Assembly: GCA_963837155.1 (NCBI GenBank)
Contig: CAWIMB010000003.1
Location: 138,725-202,724 of the forward strand
DNA from: DASQHW01 sp963837155
GTDB taxonomy: Bacteria > Actinomycetota > Acidimicrobiia > IMCC26256 > PALSA-610
Direction of reading: 5' to 3'
DNA length: 64,000 bases
The position numbers and the translations under genes were made by a program. Under the pieces are notes generated by a model, which was not told the origin of the DNA, did not search any database, and was given only the letters and a program-made list of their open reading frames with translations. Positions 1-8,580 of this stretch are shown here, one piece after another (position 1 is the first letter of the stretch; the number at the start of each line of letters is the position of its first letter).

Positions 1-117
1 CGAGCCGGTCGTCTTCAGTGCGTGTCTCCGTTTTGGGTTCGACGCGTGGCGCCCCACGTTCCTCCGCCATCCCCGGCACGCTATCGGGCTCGTGCCACAC
101 GGGTAGATTCCCGCCCA

Positions 118-2052
118 ATGTCCCCGGTCGTGTGGCAACCCGACGCATCGTTGTTGCGCGAGAGCAACGTGGCTCGGTTCATGGCGTCGGCCGGTATCGA
201 GGACTTCCCGACGCTCGTCGATCGGTCGATCGCCGAGCCCAAATGGTTCTGGGATGCCGTCGTCAGGTTCCTCGGGCTGAAGTTCGACGTGCCGTACACG
301 AGTGTGGTCGACACGTCGGCCGGCGTCCCGTGGGCGACGTGGTTCGGCGGCGGCCGGTGCAATGTCGCAACGATGTGCGTCGACGCCCGTGCCGACGACG
401 GGCCGAACGAGCCGGCGATCGTCTGGGAAGGCGAGGACGGCGAGACCCGCACGCTCACCGGCGAGGAGCTCCGCACCCTGACCGACCGCATCGCTTCCGG
501 GTTGCAGGCTCGCGGCGTGCAAGAGGGCGACGCCGTCGGCCTGTTCTGCCCGATGGTTCCCGAGACGGTTGCCGCCCTCTTCGCGATCGCCAAGCTCGGG
601 GCCATCTTCCTGCCGATCTTCTCGGGCTACGGGCCCGACGCCGTCGCGATCCGCCTCGAGGACGCCCACGCGGTGGCGCTGGTGACCGCCGACGGCTTCA
701 CGCGTCGAGGCAAGGTCGTGCCGATGAAAGAGACGGCCGACGCCGCCGTGGCGCAGGTCGACAGCGTGCACACGGTCGTCGTCGTGCCCCGGCTCGCGCG
801 CCGGGACGCGCCGATGACCGCGGGACGCGACGTCTCGCTGAACGAGCTGTGCGCGCTCGGACAAGACCGATTCAGTGCTCGGGCGGTTGCAAGCGAACAC
901 CCGCTGCTCGTCGCGTACACGAGTGGCACCACCGGCCGGCCCAAGGGTGCCGTGCACGTACACGGTGGCTTCACCGTGAAGATCGCCGAAGAGGTCGCGT
1001 TCCAGGCCGACCTCCGGCGCGGCGAGCGCCTGTTCTGGCTCTCCGACATCGGCTGGATCATGGGGCCGTGGGAGATTGTCGGCACGCTCGCCAACGGCGG
1101 CACGCTGGTGCTCTACGACGGAGCGCCCGACTACCCGGACGTCGACCGGTTGTGGGCATTCATCGAGCGTCATCGAGTGAACGTGCTCGGTGTGTCCCCG
1201 ACGCTCGTGCGCGCGCTGATGGCGCACGGTGACGATCCGGTGCGCGCGCATGACCTCTCGTCGTTGCGCGTCCTTGCGTCGACCGGCGAACCGTGGAACG
1301 AGACACCGTGGCGTTGGTACTTCGACGTTGTCGGTGGCGGCCGGTGTCCGATCATCAACATCTCGGGCGGCACCGAAGTCGGCGCGTGCTTTCTGTCGCC
1401 GCACGTCGTGCAGCCGCTGTCCCCGTGTTCACTCGGCGGTCCTGCGCTCGGCATGGCGGTTGACGTCTTCGACGACGCCGGACGTTCGGTGCGGGGCGAG
1501 GTCGGTGAGCTCGTGTGCACCAAGCCGTGGCCGGGAATGACCCGCGGGCTCTATCACGATCCGCAGCGCTATCTGGACACCTACTGGTCGCGCTATCCGA
1601 ACGTGTGGTGGCACGGCGACTTCGCGAGCGTGAGCGCGGACGGGCAATGGTTCCTCCACGGCCGGTCGGACGACACGATCAAGCTCGCGGGCAAGCGGCT
1701 CGGCCCCGCCGAGGTCGAGACCGCCGTCGTCGCGCATCCCGATGTTGTCGAGGCGGCCGCAGTGGGCGTGCCCGACGAACTGAAGGGCGAAGCATTGTGG
1801 GTGTTCGTCGTCCCGGCGGCCGGTGTCGAAGCCGACGACGCGTTGCGCGGCGCGATCGCAGCGCGCGTCGTCGCCGCGCTCGGACCGTCGTTCAAGCCTG
1901 CGCAAGTGCGTTTCACGCGCTCGCTCCCGAAGACGCGCAGCGCCAAGGTGCTGCGGCGCGCGATACGTGCGGTCGTCACCGGCGAGGCACCCGGTGATCT
2001 CTCCGGTCTCGAAGACCCGGCGGCGCTCGACGCGATCGCGAGCGCGCAGTGA
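118..2052 (+). CDS. AMP-forming acyl-CoA synthetase (acetyl/acetoacetyl-CoA synthetase-like)
   Basis: A 644-residue ANL-superfamily enzyme that activates a short carboxylic acid with ATP to an acyl-adenylate and then to acyl-CoA in the cytoplasm. Visible motifs are the phosphate loop YTSGTTGRPKG near residue 267, the adenine-binding stretch ISGGTEVG, the WHGDFA/HGRSDDTIK hinge and the C-terminal PKTRSAK segment holding the acetyl-regulated lysine. Length and the N-terminal extension fit acetate or acetoacetate ligases better than long-chain enzymes, but the substrate cannot be read from sequence. I chose ATG 118; a GTG at 22 would add 32 unconserved residues. The next gene starts about 46 bases downstream on the same strand. 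Confidence 0.85.
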   Translation: MSPVVWQPDASLLRESNVARFMASAGIEDFPTLVDRSIAEPKWFWDAVVRFLGLKFDVPYTSVVDTSAGVPWATWFGGGRCNVATMCVDARADDGPNEPAIVWEGEDGETRTLTGEELRTLTDRIASGLQARGVQEGDAVGLFCPMVPETVAALFAIAKLGAIFLPIFSGYGPDAVAIRLEDAHAVALVTADGFTRRGKVVPMKETADAAVAQVDSVHTVVVVPRLARRDAPMTAGRDVSLNELCALGQDRFSARAVASEHPLLVAYTSGTTGRPKGAVHVHGGFTVKIAEEVAFQADLRRGERLFWLSDIGWIMGPWEIVGTLANGGTLVLYDGAPDYPDVDRLWAFIERHRVNVLGVSPTLVRALMAHGDDPVRAHDLSSLRVLASTGEPWNETPWRWYFDVVGGGRCPIINISGGTEVGACFLSPHVVQPLSPCSLGGPALGMAVDVFDDAGRSVRGEVGELVCTKPWPGMTRGLYHDPQRYLDTYWSRYPNVWWHGDFASVSADGQWFLHGRSDDTIKLAGKRLGPAEVETAVVAHPDVVEAAAVGVPDELKGEALWVFVVPAAGVEADDALRGAIAARVVAALGPSFKPAQVRFTRSLPKTRSAKVLRRAIRAVVTGEAPGDLSGLEDPAALDAIASAQ

Positions 2053-2098
2053 CCGTGCGGACGCAGCGGAGCCAGGGATGGTGCAGCGAGGGAGCCAT

Positions 2099-2695
2099 GT
2101 GACCGAGCTCGTCGGTGGCCGCGTTCTCCTGCGCCCCTTGCGCGTCGACGACTGGGACGCGTGGCGCGAAGTTCGGTTGCGGTGTCGTGACTGGCTCGAA
2201 CGGTGGGAACCGCGTCCCGAACCGGGCAGCGCCGACCCGGCCCTCGAGCGAGAGGCATTCCGCGCCCGATGTGGTGCGTGGGACCGGCAGCGTCACTTCG
2301 ACGCGGCGTACGGCTTCGGCCTGTTCCTCGTGGACGGACGGTTCGCGGGCGAGGTCAGCCTCGGCAGCGTCCAGCGCGGCCCGTTTCAGATGGGCTACAT
2401 CGGATACTGGATCGACGAAGTGCTCGCGGGCCGCGGCTACGTGCCGGAAGGCGTCGTGCTGATGATGCGGCACGCGTTCGACGCACTGCAGCTCCACCGG
2501 CTGGAAGCCGCGATCGTGCCGCGCAACGAGGCGAGCCGCCGCGTCGCGGAGAAGCTCGGTCTACGAGACGAAGGCACCGCGGTCCGCTTCTTGCAGATCC
2601 AAGGCGTCTACGAGGACCACGTTCGCTACGCGATCACCGTCGAGGAATGGCATGCGCGCGGCCATGAGCTGGTCGCGCGGTTCGTCAGTCGCTAG
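2099..2695 (+). CDS. GNAT acetyltransferase, RimJ/RimL type
   Basis: A 198-residue single GNAT domain that would transfer an acetyl group from acetyl-CoA to a protein N-terminus or small amine. It opens with the typical GGRVLLRPLRVDDWDAW strand-helix and ends with the LHRLEAAIVPRNEASRR stretch of RimJ/RimL enzymes, followed by EKLG. GTG 2099 is preferred because a purine-rich GAGGGAG sits just upstream; an in-frame ATG at 2078 is the alternative. It probably shares a transcript with the acyl-CoA synthetase and converges on the next gene, overlapping it by 11 bases. Confidence 0.8.
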   Translation: MTELVGGRVLLRPLRVDDWDAWREVRLRCRDWLERWEPRPEPGSADPALEREAFRARCGAWDRQRHFDAAYGFGLFLVDGRFAGEVSLGSVQRGPFQMGYIGYWIDEVLAGRGYVPEGVVLMMRHAFDALQLHRLEAAIVPRNEASRRVAEKLGLRDEGTAVRFLQIQGVYEDHVRYAITVEEWHARGHELVARFVSR

Positions 2696-3758
2696 CGCCG
2701 CGCTGGCGTTGCCGCCGCTCGCCGGTCTGGATGGCCGCCACCCATCCGCCGCGAACGCGCTCCTCGCGTTCCACCAACGCTTTCGGCGCGGCAGGCGGCT
2801 CCGGAGCCGACGGCGGCTCGGCAACGGCGGGCGTCTGCGCTGCGGCCGGCGGCGGTTCCGGGACGTTCGGAAGCGGCTCGGCGATCGGCGCGATCGGGGC
2901 GATCGGTGTCGCGGTAGGGGCGATCGGCGAGGCGGTGCTCGGCGGGTCGGCAACGAACTCGGCTGCCGGCGGCTCGTCGGCCCGCGGCTCTTCGACCGGC
3001 TCGTTGTCGGCCGGAGTGAAGAACCCGAAGTCGTCGCCCGACAGTTCGGCGCGGGCCTGCTGATAGAGCTCGTCGACGAGTGCACGCACTTCGGGATCGA
3101 GGTCCTCCTGCACGGGTTGCGGTCGCGGTGCAGCCGGAGCGGGAGCCAGCGCGGGTGCCGGCGGCGGGGCGAGCAGTTCCGGCTCGGGCATCGCGGGCGC
3201 CGGCATCGGTGCGGGCACGTCGACCGGTGCGGGCGGTTCGGCCTCGGGCTCGGTGATCGGCGCGACCGGCTGCGTGTACAGGTCGAGCGAGCGCATGTCG
3301 ACCACCGGCGGCGTTTCGATCTTGTCTTCGGCGTCGATCAGATCGACGCCTGCCTCGAACTCGGTCGGGGCAGTCCAGATCGGCTCCGGCGGCGGCGCGG
3401 GAGCGGCATCCGGCGTGGGAGCGGCGTCGGGCGTGGTCTCGAAGATGATCGTCGACGGCGCGAACGGCGTGGCGACCAGCGACGGGGTCGCGGCGAAGTC
3501 GGGCTCGGCGAGCGGTGACGTCGTGAAGCGGCCGTGCCACGCCACCGGCGGCAGCGAGCGGCTGCGCCGGGTGCCGCCGTGCGCGTGCAGGCGCTCGAGC
3601 ATCCAGCGGTCGATCGGCAGGTGGGACGCGCCGAGCCGGGTCTCCTCGCCGAGCACGCGGGGCCGGCGGTGGCGCATGTTCTGGCCGCATGAGGTGCAGC
3701 GCCGAATGCGGGCGTCCGGCAGGACGCCGATGCAGGTCGGACAGCGGAACGTTTCCAC
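2685..3758 (-). CDS. Zinc-ribbon protein with Pro/Ala-rich tail
   Basis: A 357-residue protein of unknown function. The first 25 residues form a zinc ribbon with paired cysteines (FRCPTC and RRCTSCG), and the rest is low-complexity sequence rich in proline, alanine and acidic residues, with a short helical acidic part (DPEVRALVDELYQQARAEL). There is no membrane segment or signal peptide. Such proteins are common beside lipid genes in actinobacteria, but I assign no role. The high proline and alanine content makes the reading frame the only sensible one on this stretch. Confidence 0.7.
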   Translation of the reverse strand: METFRCPTCIGVLPDARIRRCTSCGQNMRHRRPRVLGEETRLGASHLPIDRWMLERLHAHGGTRRSRSLPPVAWHGRFTTSPLAEPDFAATPSLVATPFAPSTIIFETTPDAAPTPDAAPAPPPEPIWTAPTEFEAGVDLIDAEDKIETPPVVDMRSLDLYTQPVAPITEPEAEPPAPVDVPAPMPAPAMPEPELLAPPPAPALAPAPAAPRPQPVQEDLDPEVRALVDELYQQARAELSGDDFGFFTPADNEPVEEPRADEPPAAEFVADPPSTASPIAPTATPIAPIAPIAEPLPNVPEPPPAAAQTPAVAEPPSAPEPPAAPKALVEREERVRGGWVAAIQTGERRQRQRGASD

Positions 3759-3863
3759 GGGTTTTTGCTCCTCGTCCCTGAGGCCTTCTTGATGACCAAA
3801 GCCTGGCAGATTCTAGCCTAATAGGGTCGGATCCGGTCAATGGGACGAAGGCCGCAAGTTCCG

Positions 3864-4625
3864 CTAGGGGCTGCCCGCGCGTTTCCCGCCCTTCCCGAAC
3901 CAGCCCTGGCCCAGGGACCAGGCCTGATGGGCAACTTCGGTGGCCACCGCCTCCTCGAAGTTGGGCTGCCAGGGGGCCTGGCGCAGGGTCGCTTTGGTCC
4001 GACCGAGCAGCGGCACCGGCGCCCGGCCCGCGCCGGCGGCGAAGGCGACCGCGGCATCGAGGAGCTCGTCGTCGGGGTGGCAGGACCACGCCAGCCCGAG
4101 CTCGGCGGCGCGCGGCCCGTCGACGACCGCCCCGAACAGCACCATCGCCGCGGCTGACTGCGGTCCGACGGCCCGCTCGAGCATCCAGGTGTGGCCGCCG
4201 CCGGGGTGCAGGCCGATCTTCACGAACCGCGTGTCGAAGCGCGCTGACGTGCCGGCGATACGGACGTCGCACACGAGCGCGAGGTTGATGCCGGCGCCGA
4301 CGGCGGCTCCATTCACGGCTGCGACCGTCGGGAGCGGCGACCGCAGCACGCGCAGGAAGCCTTCGTAGATCGACGTCACCGATCGCCGTTCGGTGTCGGT
4401 CGAAGACTGGGCGAGCGCACCGAGGCTCGACACGTCCGCTCCCGAGCAGAACGCGGGCGGCGCGCCGGTCACGACGACGGCCGCGGTCGTGCCGCCGGCT
4501 TCGAGCGCGTCGAACGTCGCGACGATCTCCTCGACCATCGGACCGGTCATCGCGTTCCGCCGAGCTTCGTCGACGAGCGTCACGACCGTCACCGTGTCGC
4601 GGTGCTCGACCCGTACGTGTTCCAT
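3864..4625 (-). CDS. Enoyl-CoA hydratase/isomerase family protein
   Basis: A 253-residue crotonase-fold protein likely to act on an acyl-CoA thioester in fatty-acid or aromatic degradation. Seen are the oxyanion-hole motif PPAFCSGADVSSLG, the second motif PLPTVAAVNGAAVGAGINLAL and the helix region GLHPGGGHTWML. The usual catalytic glutamates are not both obvious, so isomerase, hydratase or another crotonase activity remains open. ATG 4625 follows a GGAGAA ribosome site. It lies on the minus strand downstream of the epimerase, acyltransferase and transporter genes. Confidence 0.82.
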   Translation of the reverse strand: MEHVRVEHRDTVTVVTLVDEARRNAMTGPMVEEIVATFDALEAGGTTAAVVVTGAPPAFCSGADVSSLGALAQSSTDTERRSVTSIYEGFLRVLRSPLPTVAAVNGAAVGAGINLALVCDVRIAGTSARFDTRFVKIGLHPGGGHTWMLERAVGPQSAAAMVLFGAVVDGPRAAELGLAWSCHPDDELLDAAVAFAAGAGRAPVPLLGRTKATLRQAPWQPNFEEAVATEVAHQAWSLGQGWFGKGGKRAGSP

Positions 4626-4711
4626 GTTCTCCGCTCTGTAGGGCCGCTCGGGCCCCGGTTCGCTGCTCGGCGGGATACCCGTCTCGCGGTCGCTCACCTC
4701 AGGGTCGGTGT

Positions 4712-5746
4712 CTAGTCCGGGCGTACGACCGCGGGCGAGTGCCGGAAGAAGTCCTCGACGTCGCGGTCGAAGCGGTACGACGGATGCTTCTCGCCGATTG
4801 TCGCCGCGAGCCGCAAGCCCTGCGCGAACGCGTCGACCGTTCCGGCACTCGTATACCCGTAGCGGAAGCCGGCGCGCTTGTAGCGCGCGTTGTCGATCGA
4901 ACGGCCAAAGCGCAGGAGTTGGAGGGCCTCGGCGGGCAAGTCCCAGAGCCGCAGCATGCGCATGGGCTCGGCCGCGAGACCGGTCGCGATGAACGGCAGC
5001 GCGATCCGCGGCTTGCCGACGATCGCGCACACCTCGCTCCACGGCAGGTTGCCGTCACCCGCCACGTTGTACACGCCCGGGATGTCGTTGACCGTCGCGT
5101 ACATCAGCGCGCCGACGACGTCATCTTCGTGCACGAACTGCACGCGCGGATCGAAGCCGAAGATCTCCGGCACCACCGGGCGCCGGAGCGCGGCTGCGAA
5201 CGGCGTGTCGATGTCGTCGCCGAGCACGTTCGCGAAGCGCTGGAGCGTGACGCCGACGTGCGGGTTGTCGTCCGCGAAGTCGCGTACGAACGCTTCGACC
5301 TCCAACAGGGATCGCTCGACATTTGTGCGAGCCGGGCCGGTACGCGACATGTCCTCGCGGAACCAGTAAGGGTCTGCCGCGTTGGCGCCGTACACGAGCC
5401 CCGAGCTCTTCAGCACGACCTTGCGCACGGGGCTCTGCGACGCACCCGCGGCCGCGAGCAGATTCATCGTGCCGATGACGTTGATCTCGTGCAGGCGCCG
5501 CCCACTCACGCGCGTCGAGTCGACGATGAGGTGCGTGTGCACGATCGTGTCGACCTGGGTGGCGCGCACGATGCGCGCGATGATCGAGTGCGTCGTGTCC
5601 GCGCGCACGAACTCCGTGCGCTCGAGCTCGATGCGAGGCTCATGGGTGTCGAGGCCGACGACGACGTCCACGTCGGGCCGGCGCTCGAGCGCCTGCGCGA
5701 CACGACCACCCCAGTAGGTCGACAGCCCGGTGACGAGAACGCGCAT
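4712..5746 (-). CDS. NAD-dependent epimerase/dehydratase, extended SDR type
   Basis: A 344-residue Rossmann-fold protein acting on a nucleotide-sugar or steroid-like alcohol. The N-terminus MRVLVTGLSTYWGGR is an atypical version of the glycine-rich dinucleotide loop, with WGG in place of GxxG. Later come VVGLDTHEP (the acidic residue ending beta 2), NVIGTMNLLAAAG, SSGLVYG and a carboxy half with IPGVYNVAGDG. A normal YxxxK catalytic pair is not clear. It starts ten bases downstream of the stop of the acyltransferase, so the two are probably cotranscribed. Confidence 0.75.
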   Translation of the reverse strand: MRVLVTGLSTYWGGRVAQALERRPDVDVVVGLDTHEPRIELERTEFVRADTTHSIIARIVRATQVDTIVHTHLIVDSTRVSGRRLHEINVIGTMNLLAAAGASQSPVRKVVLKSSGLVYGANAADPYWFREDMSRTGPARTNVERSLLEVEAFVRDFADDNPHVGVTLQRFANVLGDDIDTPFAAALRRPVVPEIFGFDPRVQFVHEDDVVGALMYATVNDIPGVYNVAGDGNLPWSEVCAIVGKPRIALPFIATGLAAEPMRMLRLWDLPAEALQLLRFGRSIDNARYKRAGFRYGYTSAGTVDAFAQGLRLAATIGEKHPSYRFDRDVEDFFRHSPAVVRPD

Positions 5747-5756
5747 TGGGAGTGGT

Positions 5757-6674
5757 CTAGCCGAACCAGACCGAGCGGCGCCGACGCAACATGTCGTAGA
5801 GCGCGTCCTGCACCATCCGCCGGATGCGCTCGGTCTCCTCCATCACGCGGCTGCGCGAGTACCGCTCCTGGTTGGGAGGCACATCGAAATACACGGGCGG
5901 CAGGACGCGGATCTTGAACTTCGCGGGGAGCGGCACCGCCCAACCGGCCGGACCGAACAAGAACATGTTCGCGGTGATCGGAACGTACGGCACGCCCATC
6001 GCCTTGGCGAGCCGGTTGCTCTTGAACAAGATGGGCATCGCCTCTTCGCCGCCCATCACGGCGAGCGGGATCACCGGCACGCCCGCGCGCATCGCGATCT
6101 CGACGAAGCCACCCCGGCCGAAACGGCGCAGCTGATACCGCTCGCCGTAGAGCTTGCCGGTCGCCTTGGTGCCCTCGGGGAACACGAGCACGAGCTGGTG
6201 TTCGTCGTGCAACAGGCGGTACGCGTTGTCGGGATGGGCGGCGACGCCCCCGGTGCGCGACCACAGCGTGCCCACGACCGGCATCTTGCGGAACAGGTTC
6301 TCGGCGAGGCCGTACACCGGCCGTTTGAGGTCCTTCTCGATGCCGTGCATGATCGACGGCGCGTCGGACGGGATCGCGCCCGCGTGGTTCGAGATCAACA
6401 GCGCGCCGCCCTCTTGGGGAAGCTGCTCGAAGCCCTCCCACTCGACGCGGAACCAGTGCGTGTAGACCGGATCGAAGATCCGCCGAGTGAGCTCGCGGAA
6501 GTGTTCGCTGCGACCCCAGCGGTCGACGTCGGAACGGCGAACGTCCTCGGGCGCCTGGTCCGGCCGCCCGACGGGAACGAGCTCGCGGCCGGCAGTGGTA
6601 TCGGCTTGCGTGAGGTCCAGGTCGGGATGCGTGGCCGCCGCGATCTCAACGGCGCGGTCGGGAACGTCGGTCAC
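5757..6674 (-). CDS. 1-acylglycerol-phosphate acyltransferase family (PlsC-like)
   Basis: A 305-residue acyltransferase that would esterify a glycerophospholipid or similar acceptor at the inner face of the membrane. Conserved blocks are ISNHAGAIPSDAP, a long-spaced version of the NHx4D catalytic block, and LVFPEGTKATGK for substrate phosphate binding, followed by IPLAVMGGEEAMP. About 60 residues precede the domain without a signal peptide. It is packed between the epimerase (10 bases away) and the MATE transporter (9 bases away), so a lipid or cell-envelope role is likely. Confidence 0.82.
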   Translation of the reverse strand: MTDVPDRAVEIAAATHPDLDLTQADTTAGRELVPVGRPDQAPEDVRRSDVDRWGRSEHFRELTRRIFDPVYTHWFRVEWEGFEQLPQEGGALLISNHAGAIPSDAPSIMHGIEKDLKRPVYGLAENLFRKMPVVGTLWSRTGGVAAHPDNAYRLLHDEHQLVLVFPEGTKATGKLYGERYQLRRFGRGGFVEIAMRAGVPVIPLAVMGGEEAMPILFKSNRLAKAMGVPYVPITANMFLFGPAGWAVPLPAKFKIRVLPPVYFDVPPNQERYSRSRVMEETERIRRMVQDALYDMLRRRRSVWFG

Positions 6675-6683
6675 CGGGCAAGC

Positions 6684-8024
6684 CTATGTAGCCGACGCGC
6701 CGGTGACCAGCCATGCATCTCCGCGAAAGCGGCGGCCCATGCCGTACAACCGGGCGAACATGAAGACGAACAGCGCGCCCCACAACGCCAGCAGCCCGGC
6801 CTCGGTGATGAGCACGAGCAACGCGAACGGCAGGTAGCACGCGGTCGCCGCGGCCATCGCGAGCGCGAGGTAGCGAACGTCGCCGGCACCGATGAGGATG
6901 CCGTCCAGCACGAACACCATCGCGCCGAGCGGCTGCATCAACGCGACCGCCACGAGAACGGGCCGGAGCTCATCGCGCACCGCGACGTCGCGCGTGAACG
7001 TGACCGCGATCAACGGATCGAGGACGAGCACGAGCAACGCGAACGCGACGCCGATGATCACGCCCCACTGCATCATGCGGCGCGCCGCCGCCCGAGTTCC
7101 GGCCGCGTCGGACGCACCGAGGGCGCGCCCGACGATTGCCTGCCCCACGATCGCGATCGCGTCGAGGCACAGCGCGAGGAACCACCACAACTGCCACGCG
7201 ATCTGGTGGGCGGCGATCTGCACGTCACCGAGGCGGGACGCGATCGCGGTTGCGCTCGTGAACGTGACGAGCAGCGACCCCGTACGGACCGTCAGGTGCG
7301 CGCCGATAACCGCGGCCGCCCGGATCTCGTCGAGATCGGGTCGCACCGTCGCGTTCGACGCCCGGACGTTGCGGTGCACGATGGCGACGTAGGCGACCGC
7401 GACCGTGATCTGCGCGATCACCGTGCCCCACGCCGAGCCCGCGATGCCGAGATCGAGGCCGTACACGAGGAAGATCTCGAGCGCGAGGTTCACAACGTTC
7501 GCGGCGACCGCGATCACGAGCGGCGTGCGCGTGTTCTGCAAACCGCGGAGGTAGCCGGTGCCTGCCAGCCCGACCAACATGAACGGCGCGCCGAGCAGCG
7601 AGATGCGCAGGTAGGTGAGCGCGTACGGCCGCACCCGCGCCGACGCGCCCATCACGTCGACGACCGGACCGCTGAGCGCGAGCCCGAGCACGGTCAAGCT
7701 GACGCCGAGCGCGAGCGCGAGCCACATGCCGTTCACGCCGTGGTGCGTGGCGCCGCGCACGTCCCCCGCACCGATGCGCCGCGCCACGGTCGCGGTCGCG
7801 CCGTAGGCCAAGAAGTTGAAGATGCCGAATACGGCGGTGAGCACGGCGCCCGCGACGCCGAGACCGCCCAACGGCAGCGTCCCGAGGTGCCCGACGATCG
7901 CGGTGTCGGCCAGCACGTACAGCGGCTCGGCGGCAAGCGCCCCGAACGCCGGCAGCGCCAGCCGGAAAATCTCCCGATCGTGCGGGTTCCGCCCCCACCA
8001 GCCGTTACGAGTCACACGGATCAC
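6684..8024 (-). CDS. MATE family efflux transporter, DinF subfamily
   Basis: A 446-residue polytopic membrane protein with about twelve hydrophobic segments and the MATE signatures PLYVLADTAIVGHLG near the start and the repeated half after residue 230. MATE proteins export cationic drugs or metabolites with Na+ or H+ coupling; DinF-type members are common in actinobacteria and the substrate cannot be inferred. It is the first gene of the tight minus-strand run with the acyltransferase and epimerase, so a lipid-linked substrate is possible but unproven. Confidence 0.85.
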   Translation of the reverse strand: MIRVTRNGWWGRNPHDREIFRLALPAFGALAAEPLYVLADTAIVGHLGTLPLGGLGVAGAVLTAVFGIFNFLAYGATATVARRIGAGDVRGATHHGVNGMWLALALGVSLTVLGLALSGPVVDVMGASARVRPYALTYLRISLLGAPFMLVGLAGTGYLRGLQNTRTPLVIAVAANVVNLALEIFLVYGLDLGIAGSAWGTVIAQITVAVAYVAIVHRNVRASNATVRPDLDEIRAAAVIGAHLTVRTGSLLVTFTSATAIASRLGDVQIAAHQIAWQLWWFLALCLDAIAIVGQAIVGRALGASDAAGTRAAARRMMQWGVIIGVAFALLVLVLDPLIAVTFTRDVAVRDELRPVLVAVALMQPLGAMVFVLDGILIGAGDVRYLALAMAAATACYLPFALLVLITEAGLLALWGALFVFMFARLYGMGRRFRGDAWLVTGASAT

Positions 8025-8101
8025 GCATATTCGCCGGATCTGTGTGACTCGTTTGCAGCGCGAGGCGTTGCTGTCTCACCCGGGATATTGAATAGGACCC
8101 G

Positions 8102-8446
8102 ATGGAGCGCATGCCCGTGATTCGGTTCGCCGACGTCGCCCGCCGCCTCGGCGCGGCCACGCGGGCGGCGGGTCTCGTGGTGCCCGCGTTCCGCACTCCG
8201 CCGCGTCGCCCCGGAGTCCCGCGCACGATCCGCCGGCTCCCGGGTGGCCCGGTGGTCGCCGTACGCGTGCGATCACGGCCACTCGCCGACGTCGTCGCGG
8301 ACATGGTCGAAGGGGTCGTCGTCGCCAACGGTCTCGCGGGCGACGCGGCCGCACGCATGCGCGCCGTCCTGCTGCACGCCGCCCGCGGGCCTACCGTTGA
8401 GCCCGACCCGCCCGGGTGGCGCAATCGGCAGACGCAGGCGGCTTAA
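8102..8446 (+). CDS. Hypothetical basic protein
   Basis: A 114-residue arginine-rich protein with no recognised domain. The core PAFRTPPRRPGVPRTIRR and the stretch LADVVADMVEGVVVANGLAG read like a conserved actinobacterial hypothetical protein. The frame runs 37 bases into the tRNA-Leu gene and stops within it, which is unusual; the true end may differ, or insertion of the element may have left the original 3' end unchanged. Confidence 0.5.
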   Translation: MERMPVIRFADVARRLGAATRAAGLVVPAFRTPPRRPGVPRTIRRLPGGPVVAVRVRSRPLADVVADMVEGVVVANGLAGDAAARMRAVLLHAARGPTVEPDPPGWRNRQTQAA

Positions 8447-8495
8447 ACCCGCCGGTCCCTTCGGGGACATGAGGGTTCGATCCCCTCCCCGGGCA
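8410..8495 (+). tRNA. tRNA-Leu (anticodon TAA)
   Basis: A complete class II tRNA. Acceptor arms GCCCGGG (8410-8416) and CCCGGGC (8488-8494) pair perfectly. The anticodon stem GGCGG/CCGCC encloses CTTAAAC with anticodon TAA, a long variable arm closes TCCC-TTCG-GGGA, and the T arm is GAGGG-TTCGATC-CCCTC. CCA is not encoded. It is the integration site of the element that follows. Confidence 0.95.
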
Positions 8496-8497
8496 CT
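8440..8497 (+). repeat. attL: tRNA-derived attachment sequence
   Basis: These 58 bases of tRNA-Leu match 22080-22137 with three mismatches, all in the variable arm. The last 30 bases (8468-8497) are identical in both copies and probably contain the crossover point. Confidence 0.85.
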
Positions 8498-8553
8498 ACT
8501 GACCAGGTACTTTGTCGTCAGCGCCCCGCATCGGCGGTTCGCCCTATCGCCTC

Positions 8554-8573
8554 TTGCTAACGGATTGCTAACG
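8554..8573 (+). repeat. Left integrase arm-type repeats
   Basis: Two copies of TTGCTAACG at 8554-8562 and 8565-8573, 11 bases apart start to start. The same pair with the same spacing occurs near the right end at 21947-21966. The position between the att core and the integrase start fits arm-binding sites that could also repress the integrase promoter. Confidence 0.65.
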
Positions 8574-8580
8574 TCCGGCC

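Noticed and set aside
22..117. An N-terminal extension of the acyl-CoA synthetase
   Set aside because: The extra 32 residues are Arg/Pro-rich and lie before the conserved start of the family.
5730..8120. A plus-strand frame of nearly 800 codons opposite the acyltransferase and MATE genes
   Set aside because: Composition is His/Arg/Asp-biased and lacks hydrophobic segments; the minus strand has the well-defined PlsC and MATE proteins.
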